From the NCBI RefSeq assembly GCF_034140825.1, contig NC_089045.1:24553501-24617500 (forward strand): a DNA stretch of 64,000 nucleotides. The letters are read 5' to 3'. Below the pieces are notes generated by a model. That model did not search any database. It was not told the DNA's origin and saw only the letters and a program-made list of their open reading frames with translations. The DNA comes from Oryza sativa Japonica Group. Lineage: Eukaryota; Streptophyta; Magnoliopsida; Poales; Poaceae. A program made the position numbers and the translations under genes. Shown here one piece after another: positions 23,709-35,956 of this stretch; positions within the stretch are counted from its first letter, which is position 1; each line of letters begins with the position of its first letter.

Positions 23709-23834
23709 CAGGCTGCCAGCTGCCTTTGTTCCTTAGAAACACCGCCCTTAATTAAGCAAACAAACAACAAAAAAAAAGAGTTACAGACGTTCTTGGACAG
23801 AGCTAACGACCACATACGCCGGCCTAAATTATTA

Positions 23835-24051
23835 CTCCGTATTCTATTGTTAACGCCGTTGATTTTTAATGTAAGTTTAATATTTCGTTTTTATTAAGAA
23901 AAATCTAATTGTTATTTATTTTGTTATGATTTTTTTATTACAAGTGCTTTAAATATAACTTATATCTTTTATATTTACAGAACAATTTAAAATAAGATGT
24001 ATGATCAAACACAAGAAAAAATTAATGGCATCAAACATAAAATAAATGGAG
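23835..24051. mobile_element. Stowaway MITE, strongly degenerate
   Basis: The left TA-CTCCGTATTCTATTG and right AAATAAATGGAG-TTA ends, together with the inner AAATAAGATGTATGATCAAAC phrase, mark an old Stowaway copy of about 217 bp. Confidence 0.6.
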
Positions 24052-24163
24052 TTACTACAAGTTAAACTCCCTCGCCAAGTTATAAGCATCACTACTAAAT
24101 CAGTAACAGTTTGAGAACCTACTGCCCTTACTTTGATCTCTCAGATAATATAGACATATGGCC

Positions 24164-24320
24164 ATATGGGCTTGTTTGTGATTCAAGGTTACGATTCAAA
24201 CTGGACGTCGAGATGAAGGTCCAATAGTGAACATATTCCATATGTGAAATGTTTCTGGCCCATAAAAGCCCATACAGCCAGCATCCGAGTAATGTAATTG
24301 GTCTTGGGCCCCCACGTGAC
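24164..24320 (+). promoter_or_regulatory. Site II (TGGGCY) cluster and G-box upstream of Notchless gene
   Basis: TGGGCT/TGGGCC elements or their complements stand at about 24167-24172, 24257-24262, 24267-24272 and 24305-24310, and a CACGTG G-box at 24313-24318. In plants TGGGCY site II elements are the hallmark of ribosomal-protein and ribosome-biogenesis promoters, bound by TCP factors. That fits the gene downstream. The positions were read from sequence; the function is inferred. Confidence 0.55.
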
Positions 24321-24460
24321 TCGTTGCGCCCTAGTCGACCATCTCGCTTCCCCCTTCCCCGCCTCCTCTCGAGTTCACCTGCCACCCGCCCGCCGCCGCC
24401 GCCGCCGCCGCCGCCGAGCAGCTACTGGTGCCGGCCGCCGTCCTCCTGCTTCCGCCGCCG

Positions 24461-24594
24461 GTGAGCTTCCGCACGCACGCACGCACATCCTCTTCCTCAT
24501 CTCTCTCTCTCTCTCTCTCTCTCTGCCTTAACAAAATTTGGGGTTCAACTGACGGATTCTTCAACTGACTGATCCCCATCCCGCTCCTTGCTAG
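24461..24594 (+). other. Intron in the 5' untranslated region of the Notchless gene
   Basis: CCGCCG|GTGAGC at 24460/24461 and TTGCTAG|GGATTT at 24594/24595 fit a leader intron just before the ATG at 24604. It is preceded by a CCG trinucleotide run (about 24391-24417) and contains a CT dinucleotide run (about 24500-24524). Confidence 0.6.
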
Positions 24595-24603
24595 GGATTT
24601 CAG

Positions 24604-27600
24604 ATGGAGAACCGAGATCAGGAGGAGCCCGGCAGCGGCAGCGGCAGCGGAAGCGTGATGTGCCAGCTCGTCAATCCCGAGGGAGACCACCTCGGCGCCG
24701 CCCTCTACCTGCCGCAGAACGTCGGCCCGCCGCAGCTTCAGGAGATCGTCAACCATCTTCTCCACAACGTATGCACGCTTGCGTTTTTTACACTGCTATT
24801 GTTACCATGCCGGCCGGAGGGCTAGCTCCCTTGGTTTAGCGACAATTTTAAAATTCATATTCATATCGGATTTGGGGAACCACTTGTCACATCGATTTAT
24901 TTGTTGAGAAAACATTGTGAAACCACCTAACTAGAGTACTAGGCAACATCACAAGCTGTCTGGAGTTGTTTCCCTTAATTCTGTGATTTTTTTTGCATAA
25001 TTCATTGGCGGGAGATGAAATTAATGCCTTTACAACAAGGACAAGTCTACTTTTAAGCTTTCACATAAAAAGAAAAAAAAATCTGAATGGATGTATCATG
25101 GGAAATTTATGTTCAGCTATGTAATGTACTACTTGTGTGACCTCATTACTTTAAACATTTACTTTAGGAGGACAAGTTGCCCTATGCATTCTACATCGGA
25201 GATGAAGAGCTATCTGTCCAGCTTGGTGCTTACATGCAGCAAAAAAATGGTGGGACTCCAATCTGAAGTTCATCTATACTTTTTTTTCATTGGGGAAGAA
25301 AAATAATATACGCTAGGTGTGGTGTATCATTTCTGATTTGTATATTTTGGTTTAATGAATGAAGCAAATGTTGAGGTCACCCTGCGCATAGTATATCAAC
25401 CACAAGCAGTTTTCCGCATCAGGCCAGTCAACCGATGCTCTGCTACAATTGCTGGTAAGTCGGATTATGTTCATTACACTTGTTTTCTTTTCTATTACAA
25501 TTTTATGACTCTTTGTTTGGTAATTTCTCATAGAACTGTAATTATCATGGGAATATCATCGGACAGAAATCTTTGCATTTGTTTTATCTGTTGTAGATGC
25601 CACTGTATGTATCCATGGTTCACAATACTAGTTTGTACAGGCCTATTATTCAATAGTAATGAATGTAGTTTTATGTAGATACTTTTTTTGTGTGTTTGGG
25701 GTGGGGAGGAGGTAGAAGAGTCTAGAGCAGGCATATTAAGATGCTTTTGGACATGTTTATCCTAGGTGATCATCAAATGTTTACCATATGCATGAAAAAT
25801 CAAAACTACTTATTTATTTTGTGCTTAGATTACACTGCTGTGAAATGATTTGATTATCTTATCCATCTGCAGGCCATACAGAAGCCGTATTAGCTGTCTC
25901 TTTCAGCCCTGATGGAAGATGTTTGGCTAGTGGTTCAGGTGACACCACTGTTCGGTTTTGGGATCTGAACACGCAGACCCCATTGTTCACATGCAAAGGT
26001 GGTTCTTTGAATTCTTGCATATTGGTATTGGTAATTTGCAGTCATGTTTCTCATGTCTTAAACAACTGTAACATTTACAATGCATTGATGCTGGTTTTTA
26101 TGCTTATGGCATGGCTATTCTTCTTGATGATAACTAAGTGCTTACCAACATTTGTGATTTACCATGAGAGATATCAAGCTGGTCAAACTCACAATAAACA
26201 TGTAAATTATTTTTAGCATTAATTAATCTTCATAGTCAGTGTTTAATGTTGTAGTAATTCATTGTTGTTCCTTTTAGATTAGTTCTGTTGGGCAAAGCTG
26301 TGAGTTAGTAGCCCTGGAACTTTAAAATACAGAATAATTTATTTCTTGTTAATAACACATCACATAAACCGATTTTTGGTCAATATCCGATAGTTCCTTT
26401 TGCATACTTTGTATCCAATATCTTCTACCATTAGTATTTGAAAGTTAGTTGTTGCATACTTTGCATCTTCCAGGCCACAAAAACTGGGTGCTCTGCATTG
26501 CATGGTCACCTGATGGGAACCATCTTGTTAGTGGAAGCAAGTCAGGGGAGCTTATATTATGGGACCCAAAAACAGGCAAACAATTGGGCACTCCACTTAC
26601 GGTGAGATCATGAAATCCTTTTCAGTTAAGTACTTAAGTGGTAACCTGTAGGCTGTGTAGAAATATGAATTAAAAATTTATGCTAGCTATTGATCTGCAT
26701 ATTTCCAGATCTCACTGCCCTATGTGTGAATTTATGTGTATGTGGAAAATTAGTTTGTTGAAAAGAACTGCTGCGATGTTTTTTCTTGGTATGATAGATT
26801 CACATGCACATAGTTTTGGACAGAATATATGGACACTGTACTTAGATATTGTGGATGTTTCATTTTTTCGTGCCATCCAGTACTCATTTGTTGTGGACTT
26901 ATACAAATTAGGGGCATAGAAAATGGATTACTGCTGTATCTTGGGAGCCAGTTCATTTGCAAGCTCCCTGCCGCCGTTTTGTAAGTGCAAGTAAGGATGG
27001 TGACGCACGTATTTGGGATATTACCACAAGGAAGTGCGTTATTGCCCTTACAGGTCACACTAATTCGGTGACCTGTGTCAAGTGGGGTGGAGACGGTTTG
27101 ATTTACACTGGGTAAGACTATTGTATACATAGGTCGTCCTTTCTTCCTTTTTAGACAAAGGATCACGGCTTTGTCCTTTATCTTTTATATGAATTATTAG
27201 TTTACTAGCTTCAGAATATGAATTGGTTTGCTAAAACAGGTATGCCAATAAATGCAGTAATGCCATCTGTATTCAGGATTCTACCATGTACCAGTGTTGT
27301 CATACACATTAACATATTTTATAGTAAAATCGATATATTGACTTTGCAGATATATGATGTAAAACCTCTGTGTTTGTCAACTCTGCTACCTTTTGACAGA
27401 TTAATTTATTGAGGCCACAAATGACTCAAAACAATTTTTTTATTTGTCATGGTAAATTCTGAATATGATAGGATAACGAACATATTTAATCTGTATTTTG
27501 AATGGAAATCAATATGCATACCAGTGCTTACTGTTTCTACTTTGGCAATCGTGAGCAAGAAACTACAAATATAGCTCTTAGCAACCCAGGCTACAACCCT

Positions 27601-30600
27601 CTCTTGGTGCCTCAGTATTCCCTGCATTTACCAAAATTTATTAAATCTATTTATAGTGAAATATCCAATACTTGATTTTTTTTAACACCATAATTTGGCT
27701 TCTGATGGTAGGCATAGACCTTTATCTGGCTAAGGCTTCCAGTTATTTTCTTTTTCCTCATGCACCCATTGCTATTTTGTTCACTCCTAATAGACAGCAT
27801 AACTTTATGCAAAAATGGTTGAATTCTGCACTGTAGTTGGTTAATCTAAGTTCTTATTTTAACATTTACCATGAGTGTTTGTAGTAATGCCACACATGAA
27901 TACATGATACTTGATGGTTGATGGCGCTATACGATTATCTGTACAAAGAGCTGTTTTTGAGAAGTACACTTTTAGAAACAATGATAGATGGATAAAATTC
28001 TAAAACCAATGTATGTGTACTGCAGTTCTGAAGATTGCTTAATCAAAGTCTGGGAAACTTCTCAGGGAAAGTTGGTCAAAACACTGCAGGTAATGTACCA
28101 GCATTTTCACTGGGCATTCTAAAGTTTATGGAAATGTTTATGCTCCCATGAGTCAGTGTCCACATTGTTATACAGATGTACTGGATCTGGAGATGAATTT
28201 CAATTCAAAACATTTGGTCCTGCTGAACTGTCAAGTTTGCATGGATCTGTAGTGAAACCATGTAGGAGGCTGATGTTAGCACACCATATTCTAATTTTCC
28301 TTCATCCTGACCGACAGAATAAGCTCATGTGAATGCATATTCTTTATGAACACCCAATCTGACTATTCATGTTTATTTCCTTCTGAAAATACTTCGATGG
28401 CTAAAATAATTCGGTCATTTAAGATACAGGTAGGCTATGAAAGGCCATATTTGCTTGGTTTGGGCTCAAAGACCAAGGAACAATTCATATTTACTAGGAT
28501 GCCCATATACGAAATGCTAAGCCAAACCCTCCTGATACTAATTGCACCAGGCGCATGCTGACAGCCTGTGTGCAATAGCTAGCTGATACTGGTTGCTTTG
28601 TGAATAGAAAAATTCATTGCCAAATAGTTGAAGGTTTACTCTAAATGGGGGTTGGGGGTATGAAAATTTATTTTGGACAATATGTGCTTCCCACAATGAT
28701 CAAACTAACCCCTCCATTTTTTTAATATTTTTAAGTTTTAACCAACGTCTTACAAAAGAAAATGGAGGAAGTAATATTGTATTCTTGAATTCATGAATCA
28801 AGTACCAAATACCAAGTATCCTTTCAATTGTGAATCATCAGTCGTATCCAAGAAACGATTTTGTGGATTATTTTTAATATTATTTTGTTGCTATTTTTGC
28901 ACATTTACTGGACTTAATATTTTTGTAGCAGTGAATTATTTCCATACTTTCAAGTCAGCTATTCTATGCTAGTTGTCAGTGTCTGTCATCTTTTTAAAGT
29001 AGTTACTACACATATGCAGGGTCATGGGCACTGGGTCAATTCACTTGCTTTGAGCACCGAGTATATTTTGCGCACTGGGGCTTATGACCATACTGGCAAA
29101 ACATATTCAACTGCAGATGAAATGAAGGAGGTATGATGCAATCATAAATCAGTGCTAAAACTGTTTTTGTTGTTTCCATTTGTCGCTTGCTGAAATGATT
29201 TTTGTGACTTGAGAATTTTGAATATTCAGGCAGCCCTTGCAAGATACAAGAAGATGAGGGGCAATGCGCCTGAGAGACTAGTATCAGGTTCTGATGATTT
29301 TACTATGTTTCTCTGGGAACCAACAATTAGTAAACAGCCCAAAGCTCGCATGACTGGTCATCAAAAGGTATGTTGTCTTGACAGCTCCAGCAAATTTTCT
29401 TGCATTTGTACATTTCAACTTGTGCCGTTTCTTGCTCTCAGTTCTGCCCCATTGAATACTGAGAACAGATTGGGAATCCTCTGAGTTCCCTCCCCCAAAC
29501 TTTACAATAATAATGAATCAGTGTCATTGAATTAATGGTCTGAAAGCGTCCAAACCCATCTAGAGATCAGATTATTGTTATAATCATTAGAACTTTTCTA
29601 AGTTGTCAAATGGCTCGAACAAGTTGACATAAACCAACTGATATTATGGCTTTGTTTTATTAAGCCAGGTTAAATTCTTTATCTATACCTGTGCTTATAA
29701 ATGATTTTGTCATTTGCTTTGCTTTGTGCAGCTCGTAAACCATGTCTACTTCTCTCCTGATGGGCAGTGGTTGGCCAGTGCCTCCTTTGACAAATCTGTC
29801 AAGTTATGGAACGGTATTACAGGCAAATTCGTTGCAGCTTTCAGAGGACATGTTGCAGATGTCTACCAGATCAGGTAGGGTTTCCATCTTCCTAGTGTTC
29901 CATTAATACATGCTGTGATGCCTAATATCATTATTTCTTTGTTCAGCTGGTCTGCCGACAGTAGGCTTCTACTCAGTGGAAGCAAGGATTCCACCCTAAA
30001 GGTATATATTTGTCTCCATTTGGTTCTGGCATACAAAATCCTGTCTTTTATGTGGCGAGCACCAACAATCCATTCAGTTTGTATGTTGCCTTTGAGGAGT
30101 TACTGTGATGCTTCAATAATCATCCCAAAAACTGGTGAATCCAACATGAAAATTTGCTGAAACTGCTACTGAGATGTCATAATTGTTTCTAATTTTATGC
30201 ATACTGGATTATAAACTCAAATTACTTGTATAGCATGGACCTTGATAGCACAAACTGACCGATACACTTATCTTTTTTTATGAGGCTCTATCTCCCCGTG
30301 AATATCTAACTGCTGAGCGCTGACGCTCTCTGTTTGTATAATTCAGGTTTGGGATATTCGAACACACAAGTTGAAACAGGACTTGCCAGGCCACGCAGAT
30401 GAGGTACGCATGTATTTTCCTTTTGTTGTCTAGTAAGTCCATTTTGTTCCAGACTAACTGCGCGGGTAAGTCTAGAACAATCAGCATGATATTCACATTT
30501 GTATGTAACATCTGTAAGGTGTATGCTGTGGATTGGAGCCCTGACGGTGAGAAGGTTGCATCTGGTGGGAAAGACAGGGTCCTCAAGCTTTGGATGAACT

Positions 30601-30602
30601 AG
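24604..30602 (+). CDS. NLE1: Notchless homologue (NLE/Rsa4), WD40 60S biogenesis factor
   Basis: Thirteen coding exons: 24604-24768, 25168-25249, 25365-25454, 25873-25998, 26474-26601, 26912-27111, 28026-28089, 29020-29130, 29230-29367, 29732-29874, 29947-30001, 30347-30403 and 30519-30602. All have GT/AG borders and consistent phase, giving 480 residues. The N-terminal NLE domain (about residues 18-110) carries [20 protein letters not shown] and [20 protein letters not shown]. Eight WD40 repeats follow from residue 113 ([102 protein letters not shown]), ending KLWMN. In yeast the orthologue Rsa4 binds pre-60S particles in the nucleus and is stripped by the Rea1/midasin ATPase. The protein looks intact and of normal length. 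Its promoter has site II motifs. Confidence 0.95.
28708..28771. repeat. Very short Stowaway-like remnant in Notchless intron 7
   Basis: CCCCTCCATTTTTTTAA and AAAATGGAGGAAG are mirrored, with TA at both borders. Only 64 bp remain. Confidence 0.35.
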
Positions 30603-31452
30603 GGCCGGCTGATTCTTCTGACCACCCGTTAAGCTTGTTCTCATGGTGGCACTAAACATTGAACTCATCAATCGGTCACAAAGTCGGAAGCTGGGAGTAG
30701 ATCATGGCGGTTAACTTGCAAGGTTGTTCAAGAGGAGATTGATTACCTAGGAAGGACATACATTCAAACCATACTCCATGAAGTCAACATGCAATTCCCA
30801 ATTTGTTGGAGCAATCACAACCGATTTCAGTTCAATGATTTGAAGGGATGTGAGCGCCATGGAAATGCAAGTTCTTCCCATGGCTGGCCACCCAAAATAG
30901 GATTTACTTACATCGGTCAGGCTAGCTGTTAGAGACTTTTTAGAGGCCATATCACCGAACATGCAAAGGAAAACCACCATGATCAGCAAACAGTTGTTCC
31001 TGTCCTCACATCCTGCAGTCTGCAGATAGTCTGGGTTTGGGCATATGTAATCATAGGATGAGTCTCCTTTGCTGTATTGCGATCTGACACGGGTCACTGA
31101 CATATGGGCCCATTGGTTTTGGGGATATATGTCAGCCACTGAAAGTTAGAGGATCTGATTCCATAATCATATGATCGGTGTATGGTATAACTAAACGACA
31201 GACGGTTAGTCACACAGTAGCATCCACGTAGTGTTTGTTAGTCGCAGGAAAGTAGCAAAGGCAACAATGTCTCTAGTAATCATAGGTTTTCAAGCACATG
31301 GAGATGACCTGAACTCTATCACTAATTAATTTTCAAAAAATTGAAGAATGCGTAAAGAAGTCTAGTTCCAAATTTCCAATGCCCAGTTACACTACATAAA
31401 AGTAACAGGGAAAAATTTAAAAGCAGTAAAGATTAAAAAAAATATAAATAAT
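30603..31452. other. Notchless 3' region and spacer
   Basis: This begins with the probable 3' UTR. A 130-codon minus-strand frame at 30747-31139 overlaps a common rice intergenic phrase (GGGCCCATTGG and neighbours) and shows no domain, so it is not called. Confidence 0.4.
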
Positions 31453-31525
31453 CGCGCCAGGTAGGGGTCGAACCTACGGCCTTCTGCTTAGGAAACAGAC
31501 GCTCTATCCACTGAGCTACAGGCGC
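31453..31525 (-). tRNA. tRNA-Arg (anticodon CCU)
   Basis: The 73-nt cloverleaf is read on the minus strand. The acceptor strand GCGCCTG pairs with CTGGCGC (one mismatch). The D arm is GCTCAGTGGATAGAGC. The anticodon arm has loop TTCCTAA giving anticodon CCT, and the T arm contains GTAGGTTCGACCCCTAC. There is no intron. Internal A and B box sequences are intact, so it should be transcribed by RNA polymerase III and decode AGG. Confidence 0.95.
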
Positions 31526-32875
31526 TTATATTGTTAATAAGCTACCTTGACAAATTATTCAAAGTTACATATCCAAACCGCTGAGGATGGCTGAATTGAT
31601 GAAGCCCGTGAAATTTCAAGCTAGAGAAAGCACATTCAGTAGTAGATCCATTTGAAAACTATATATCAATGATAGTATTTTTATATTTTCTTTAATAATG
31701 TAAATAGTTTAGATCTTCAGGTTCCGCTGTTAGGCACACAGCTAGTGAGTTTTGGTATCTAAAGTAAAGAGATATATGGTGATGGGATAAACCCCTAACT
31801 CACTTTAGAAAAGGTTCAATTGAAAAAACATTCCAATATCACATAGATTGTAGCACGTTATCAGGTATGTACTACACCATCCAAAACGTAATAAAAGACC
31901 CTTCACAATTGATTCTAAGAGTACAATTACATTGCGTATATAGTATTCTATTCTTCGTGTGATAAGATCAAGAGTAGAGTCAACTAGAACACATAAAGAT
32001 AACTTTGTATTATATTATATCACTTTTAATTATTAAAAGCCATATCATTACGACAAGGGTTAATCGACAATGCCAAATTCAATGGGATTCTTTCTTTCCT
32101 TTGTTTTTTTGGGAGGATTTTAAGTGCAATCAAATCACAAATCAATATAAATAATTTGTGAGAAAAAAATAGTTTATAATTTATTAATAAAGTGCATACG
32201 AGGAGAAGGATGGATGGGGGAGGATGTAACCAAAATGTTCAGTTCATAAATGACACTTCACATGACACATCAATGTTTGGTGTTTAGTACTATAGAGTTG
32301 TTACCCCAGATGACAACATCCTTGGTAAAAGTTGAGTTTAAGAGTTCAGATAGAATGACGATTGTTATAGAGGATAATTTTATTATCCTAAGATGCTAAG
32401 AAATACCATATTTTCTAGTATACAATTTGGTATCAAATATTATTAAAATGTAAAATTTTGGTTCCGAAAGATTTTATCGAGAACTGTAAAATCTCTCTAA
32501 TTACAGTATTCCATTAATTGTCAGGTTTAAAATCTCTCGCTATAGCTGTTTAAGAAGGGTTCTAGCTATTTTGCATACAATTTAGCCACTATATATAGCT
32601 TTATTTAGCCTGTTATAACTACCACTATAGCTATATGAGAAGCTAACCGCTAAATGTCTTAGCTCGCTATTTAAAACATTGTTAATTATACAGAGTTCGG
32701 TCTACAGGCTCAAGTACAGAAAAGCAACAAGCTATCAAAACTTCAAAAGCATCTACATATTCAGTAATTTGCATTCTCAACTGACCCATAATACAATGAT
32801 AAATATTTAGGATTAGTATCAGTTAAGCATTGGACAATGCCATTAACAAGCGAGAACAATATAGAATTATCAGTC
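31526..32875. other. AT-rich spacer, no gene seen
   Basis: This is AT-rich throughout. The stretch 32520-32690 resembles a degenerate rice repeat with AGCTCGCTATTTAAAACA. Nothing else is supported. Confidence 0.45.
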
Positions 32876-34354
32876 CTAATAAAGAGAAGGCGTAATCCAA
32901 ATCGGAGAAGGAGAATACAGCCACGGGTGATGAAGCGGCCACACGTCACCAAGCCTCTGCAGCCTCCCGCTCCCGAAGTCCCAGACGCCGAAGTCCCGCC
33001 TCGCCGCCGGCGACCGGACCACGTCGCCGCCGGCGTCGTCGGTCAGGTACGCGCAGTTCGGCCTTAGCATGGGGAAGCCCTCGGTCGGGATGCACGCCGC
33101 GGAGCTCTTCCCGAGGAAGAGCGCCACGTCGCCGCAGCCGCCGAGCCCCGCCACGCTGATCGCCGTCGCCGTCGACGCCGCCGTGGCGAGCGGCGGCGGC
33201 GGCGGCGTGCGGATCTCCTCGACCTCGACGCCCGTCGTGGCGACGGCGTGCTCCACGTGCCACCTGCCGTTGGAGGCGTCCGGCGGAGCGACGATCGCCG
33301 TCTGGTGCCACCGCCGCGTCACGCGCAGGAGCTCGCCGCGCGGCGTGACGGCGAGGTACTGTGTGGGTTTGGGACCAGAGGAGTACTGATGCGGCGACGG
33401 CGAGCTCAGGACGGTTCGCGCTACCGGAGACGGAGACGACGACGACGCCGCGCCGCCGCCGGTGAGGTCTAGGGAGAAGATGGAGCCGCAGTGGCGCAGC
33501 AGGTAGAAGAGCCCGTTCTTGTGGTTGTGGACGATGCTGGTCCAGTACTGGCGGTGATGGAGCTCCCCCATGGCGAGGATCGAGCCCCAGTCGCCCACCA
33601 TGGCCATGTTGGGTGCCCTGGCGAACGAGAGCTCCGCGACGCCGGAGAGCGAGGTCCAGCGCGCGTCGCCCGGCCTGGCGAAGGAGAGCTCCGAGAACGG
33701 CATGTGCACGAGCAGGACGACGCACCCGGCGGCGGCGGAAGGGCTGCCGGAGACGGCGACACGGCGGAACATCCAGTCGCGCGCTCGCTCCGCGGTGATG
33801 TGCCGTATATTCTCCCCGACGGTCGGGGAGACATCGACGCCGTACACGACGCCGCCGCCGCCGCCGACGACGAGGGTCTCGCGGCTCCTCACGCGGTCGA
33901 GGGTCGTGATCGGCGGCAGCGTGGCCCGGGCGCCGGTGACGGGGTTGACGAGGTACGGGTTGGCCTCGTCGTCGGTGGCGAACAGCCACCCGTGCGCCGC
34001 GCCCGCGACGGCGCGCGGGATGCGGAAGGGCACGCAGAAGGTGGCGGCCGTCGAGGGGGAGTAGAGCGCGGCGGCGTCGGGGCCGTAGGCGTCGCAGGCG
34101 TAGAGCAGGCACGGCGGCTGCCGCGGCGTCGAGAGGCGGAGGCGGCGGAAGGCCGCGGCGGCAGCGCGCCACGCGGAGCACGCGGCTCCAGAGCGGACGA
34201 CGTCGGGGACCTCCATGAACCCCATCACGGTCAGCAGGACGTCCTCCGGCAACCACGACCAGCAGCAACGATCTCCGCCGGCTTCGGCTTCTTCTTCCAT
34301 ATTCTCATTGGCCGGAGGAGACGGCTGCTTGTTCGTCGAGGCGGCTGCTCCCAT
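32876..34354 (-). CDS. F-box/DUF295 protein, GC-rich single-exon copy C
   Basis: Protein of 492 residues starting MGAAASTNKQPSPPANEN. The frame runs 25 codons further upstream but only from a TTG, so this ATG, with G at -3 and +4, is preferred. A hydrophilic leader (1-30) precedes the F-box (about 33-72: WSWLPEDVLLTVMGFMEVPD, SGAACSAWRAAA). The DUF295 region follows, with PCLLYACDAYGPDAAALYSP, AHGWLFATDDEANPYLVNPV, PNCAYLTDD and the ending PSPIWITPSLY. It belongs to the same WITPS-ending subfamily as the genes at 4.6 and 8.6 kb but has very high GC3 and inserted Ser/Pro/Ala loops. No stop or frame break is seen. It is a presumed SCF adaptor with unknown target. The five-codon GCC repeat near the upstream frame start is not needed. 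Confidence 0.88.
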   Translation of the reverse strand: MGAAASTNKQPSPPANENMEEEAEAGGDRCCWSWLPEDVLLTVMGFMEVPDVVRSGAACSAWRAAAAAFRRLRLSTPRQPPCLLYACDAYGPDAAALYSPSTAATFCVPFRIPRAVAGAAHGWLFATDDEANPYLVNPVTGARATLPPITTLDRVRSRETLVVGGGGGVVYGVDVSPTVGENIRHITAERARDWMFRRVAVSGSPSAAAGCVVLLVHMPFSELSFARPGDARWTSLSGVAELSFARAPNMAMVGDWGSILAMGELHHRQYWTSIVHNHKNGLFYLLRHCGSIFSLDLTGGGAASSSSPSPVARTVLSSPSPHQYSSGPKPTQYLAVTPRGELLRVTRRWHQTAIVAPPDASNGRWHVEHAVATTGVEVEEIRTPPPPPLATAASTATAISVAGLGGCGDVALFLGKSSAACIPTEGFPMLRPNCAYLTDDAGGDVVRSPAARRDFGVWDFGSGRLQRLGDVWPLHHPWLYSPSPIWITPSLY

Positions 34355-34702
34355 CTCGGCGACGGCGGCGGCGGCGGCGGCGGCGCGCGAGAGCGAATCC
34401 AACGAACGAAGGGATCGACTCCAATGCAACAGTTATACAAACGGGAGTGTCGTGGCGTCGTGGGACTTCGCCACGTGGGCATATCCGTACGGCGCACGGC
34501 CAAAAGCCGGATACACCTCACATCGCAGGTCGGACAGCCCATCGAATCCTCTGGGCCCAATTCGGCCCACGTAGATCGTTCGGCCCAATTCCAAGTTGCT
34601 TCCTATACGGCCCGGCAAGTCAACATGGTAGACTACCGAACACAAGCAGAATGGAGTGTTGGGCGATGATATTCAGTTATTTTTTTTTCGCGAATGCGCA
34701 GA

Positions 34703-34852
34703 AGAATTACACGTCAATATATTAGAAGAATAGAGTTTTGATACACGACGCACTCAGCCAGACTAGCCTATGCCAAAAGAATTACATGTCAATATATTAG
34801 AAGAATAGAGTTTTGATACACGACGCACTCAGCCAGACCAGCCTATGCCAAG
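34703..34852. repeat. 75-bp tandem duplication
   Basis: Two head-to-tail copies of 75 bp (34703-34777 and 34778-34852) differ at only about three positions. Both contain GTCAATATATTAGAAGAATA and ACGACGCACTCAGCCAGAC. A phrase like its start, preceded by TTTTTTGCGAACGC, also occurs at about 45815-45860, so it probably derives from a dispersed repeat. The near-identity suggests a recent event. Confidence 0.75.
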
Positions 34853-35956
34853 GAAGAAAGAAAACAAAGATAAAAAACAAAGAAAGGAAAGGAGTTAGCC
34901 GGAGCTGATGAATGTAGCATCATCGCTATATTCCACCAATATTAGTTCAGTTTTCTATTACTTTTGCGAAGAAAATATAGTTCAGTTAACCCACGACATG
35001 ATGCAGATACAGGCATATAGCGATATTATTTTTGTCCTGCTTATCCCACTTCTAGTTTATTTTTTCTTCTAAATTTTGTATTACCATGTAAAAATAAACT
35101 AGCAAGCGGGTTTTTATACGAATAGTGGGACTACCCACTTGCACTGGAAGATCGTCAGTAAATTGTGCACCGGATCATGCAATTGGATTGCAGAGGAAGG
35201 AAGAAAGAGGGATTACCTGTGGCATTGTTCACCAGACAAATTAGCAGGAGGTCTAAGTTACTGAAAAACTAAGTCTAGATAACCGGTCAAACATTGATCA
35301 ACACAAATTCACAGTGGAAATGGCTGCCGCAACAGCAGCCAGTTGTCATCGGCCTCAAGAAAGAAGAGTTAAACTTGAAATCCGGATAAGAGCTCATCCT
35401 AGAAGTCAGGAAAGCAGTATAGTTTCCACAACTCAAATATAACCAAAGAGCATAAAGTAAATTCAGGTTGGGACACTACAAAGATAATTTTATGCAAATC
35501 CTTTTCACAGCTTGTAAGTAAGAATTCAGATGCCGATTTTCCATCCAGGTTTTCAACAGGCACTGAAAAGGAACCTGGTTGTCTACTGGAACTTTTTACA
35601 ACGGCTAGTAGCAGATTGGAACAAGAAAATTTCAACATTGTAATGATCAATATAGCTTCATCATGAACACATCAACAAAAGGAGTATCATTCAAAGTATA
35701 CGTTCCAATGACAACAACTGATATATCTACAGATTACAAGTAACATCAGAGCATGCAAGTCTCAAGAATTTCATCTGTCAGAAAAGGTGTGCAGTTCATT
35801 CAGGAGGTTATACTATTTGCAGTATTATTCATCCAGAAACAACAGAAGCTTCTGCTGATTTACAATCTCATTTCCCAGACATGGAGACACCATCATGATC
35901 CACAGAATCAAAATGATTCACAAAGCCAACAACAATTGCATCTTCGGTGCTGCGAT
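34853..35956. other. Spacer and 3' flank of the next F-box gene
   Basis: No coding feature is supported. The last 250 bp are likely 3' UTR of the minus-strand gene that ends at 35957. Confidence 0.4.

Noticed and set aside
30747-31139. 130-codon minus-strand frame downstream of Notchless
   Set aside because: No domain, no splice context, and it contains a phrase common in rice intergenic DNA.
33491-34669. 392-codon plus-strand frame opposite F-box copy C
   Set aside because: Antisense shadow of a GC-rich gene, with no domain.
34703-34852. The 75-bp direct repeats as terminal repeats of an LTR element
   Set aside because: The copies are immediately adjacent, too short and lack TG...CA ends; a tandem duplication explains them.
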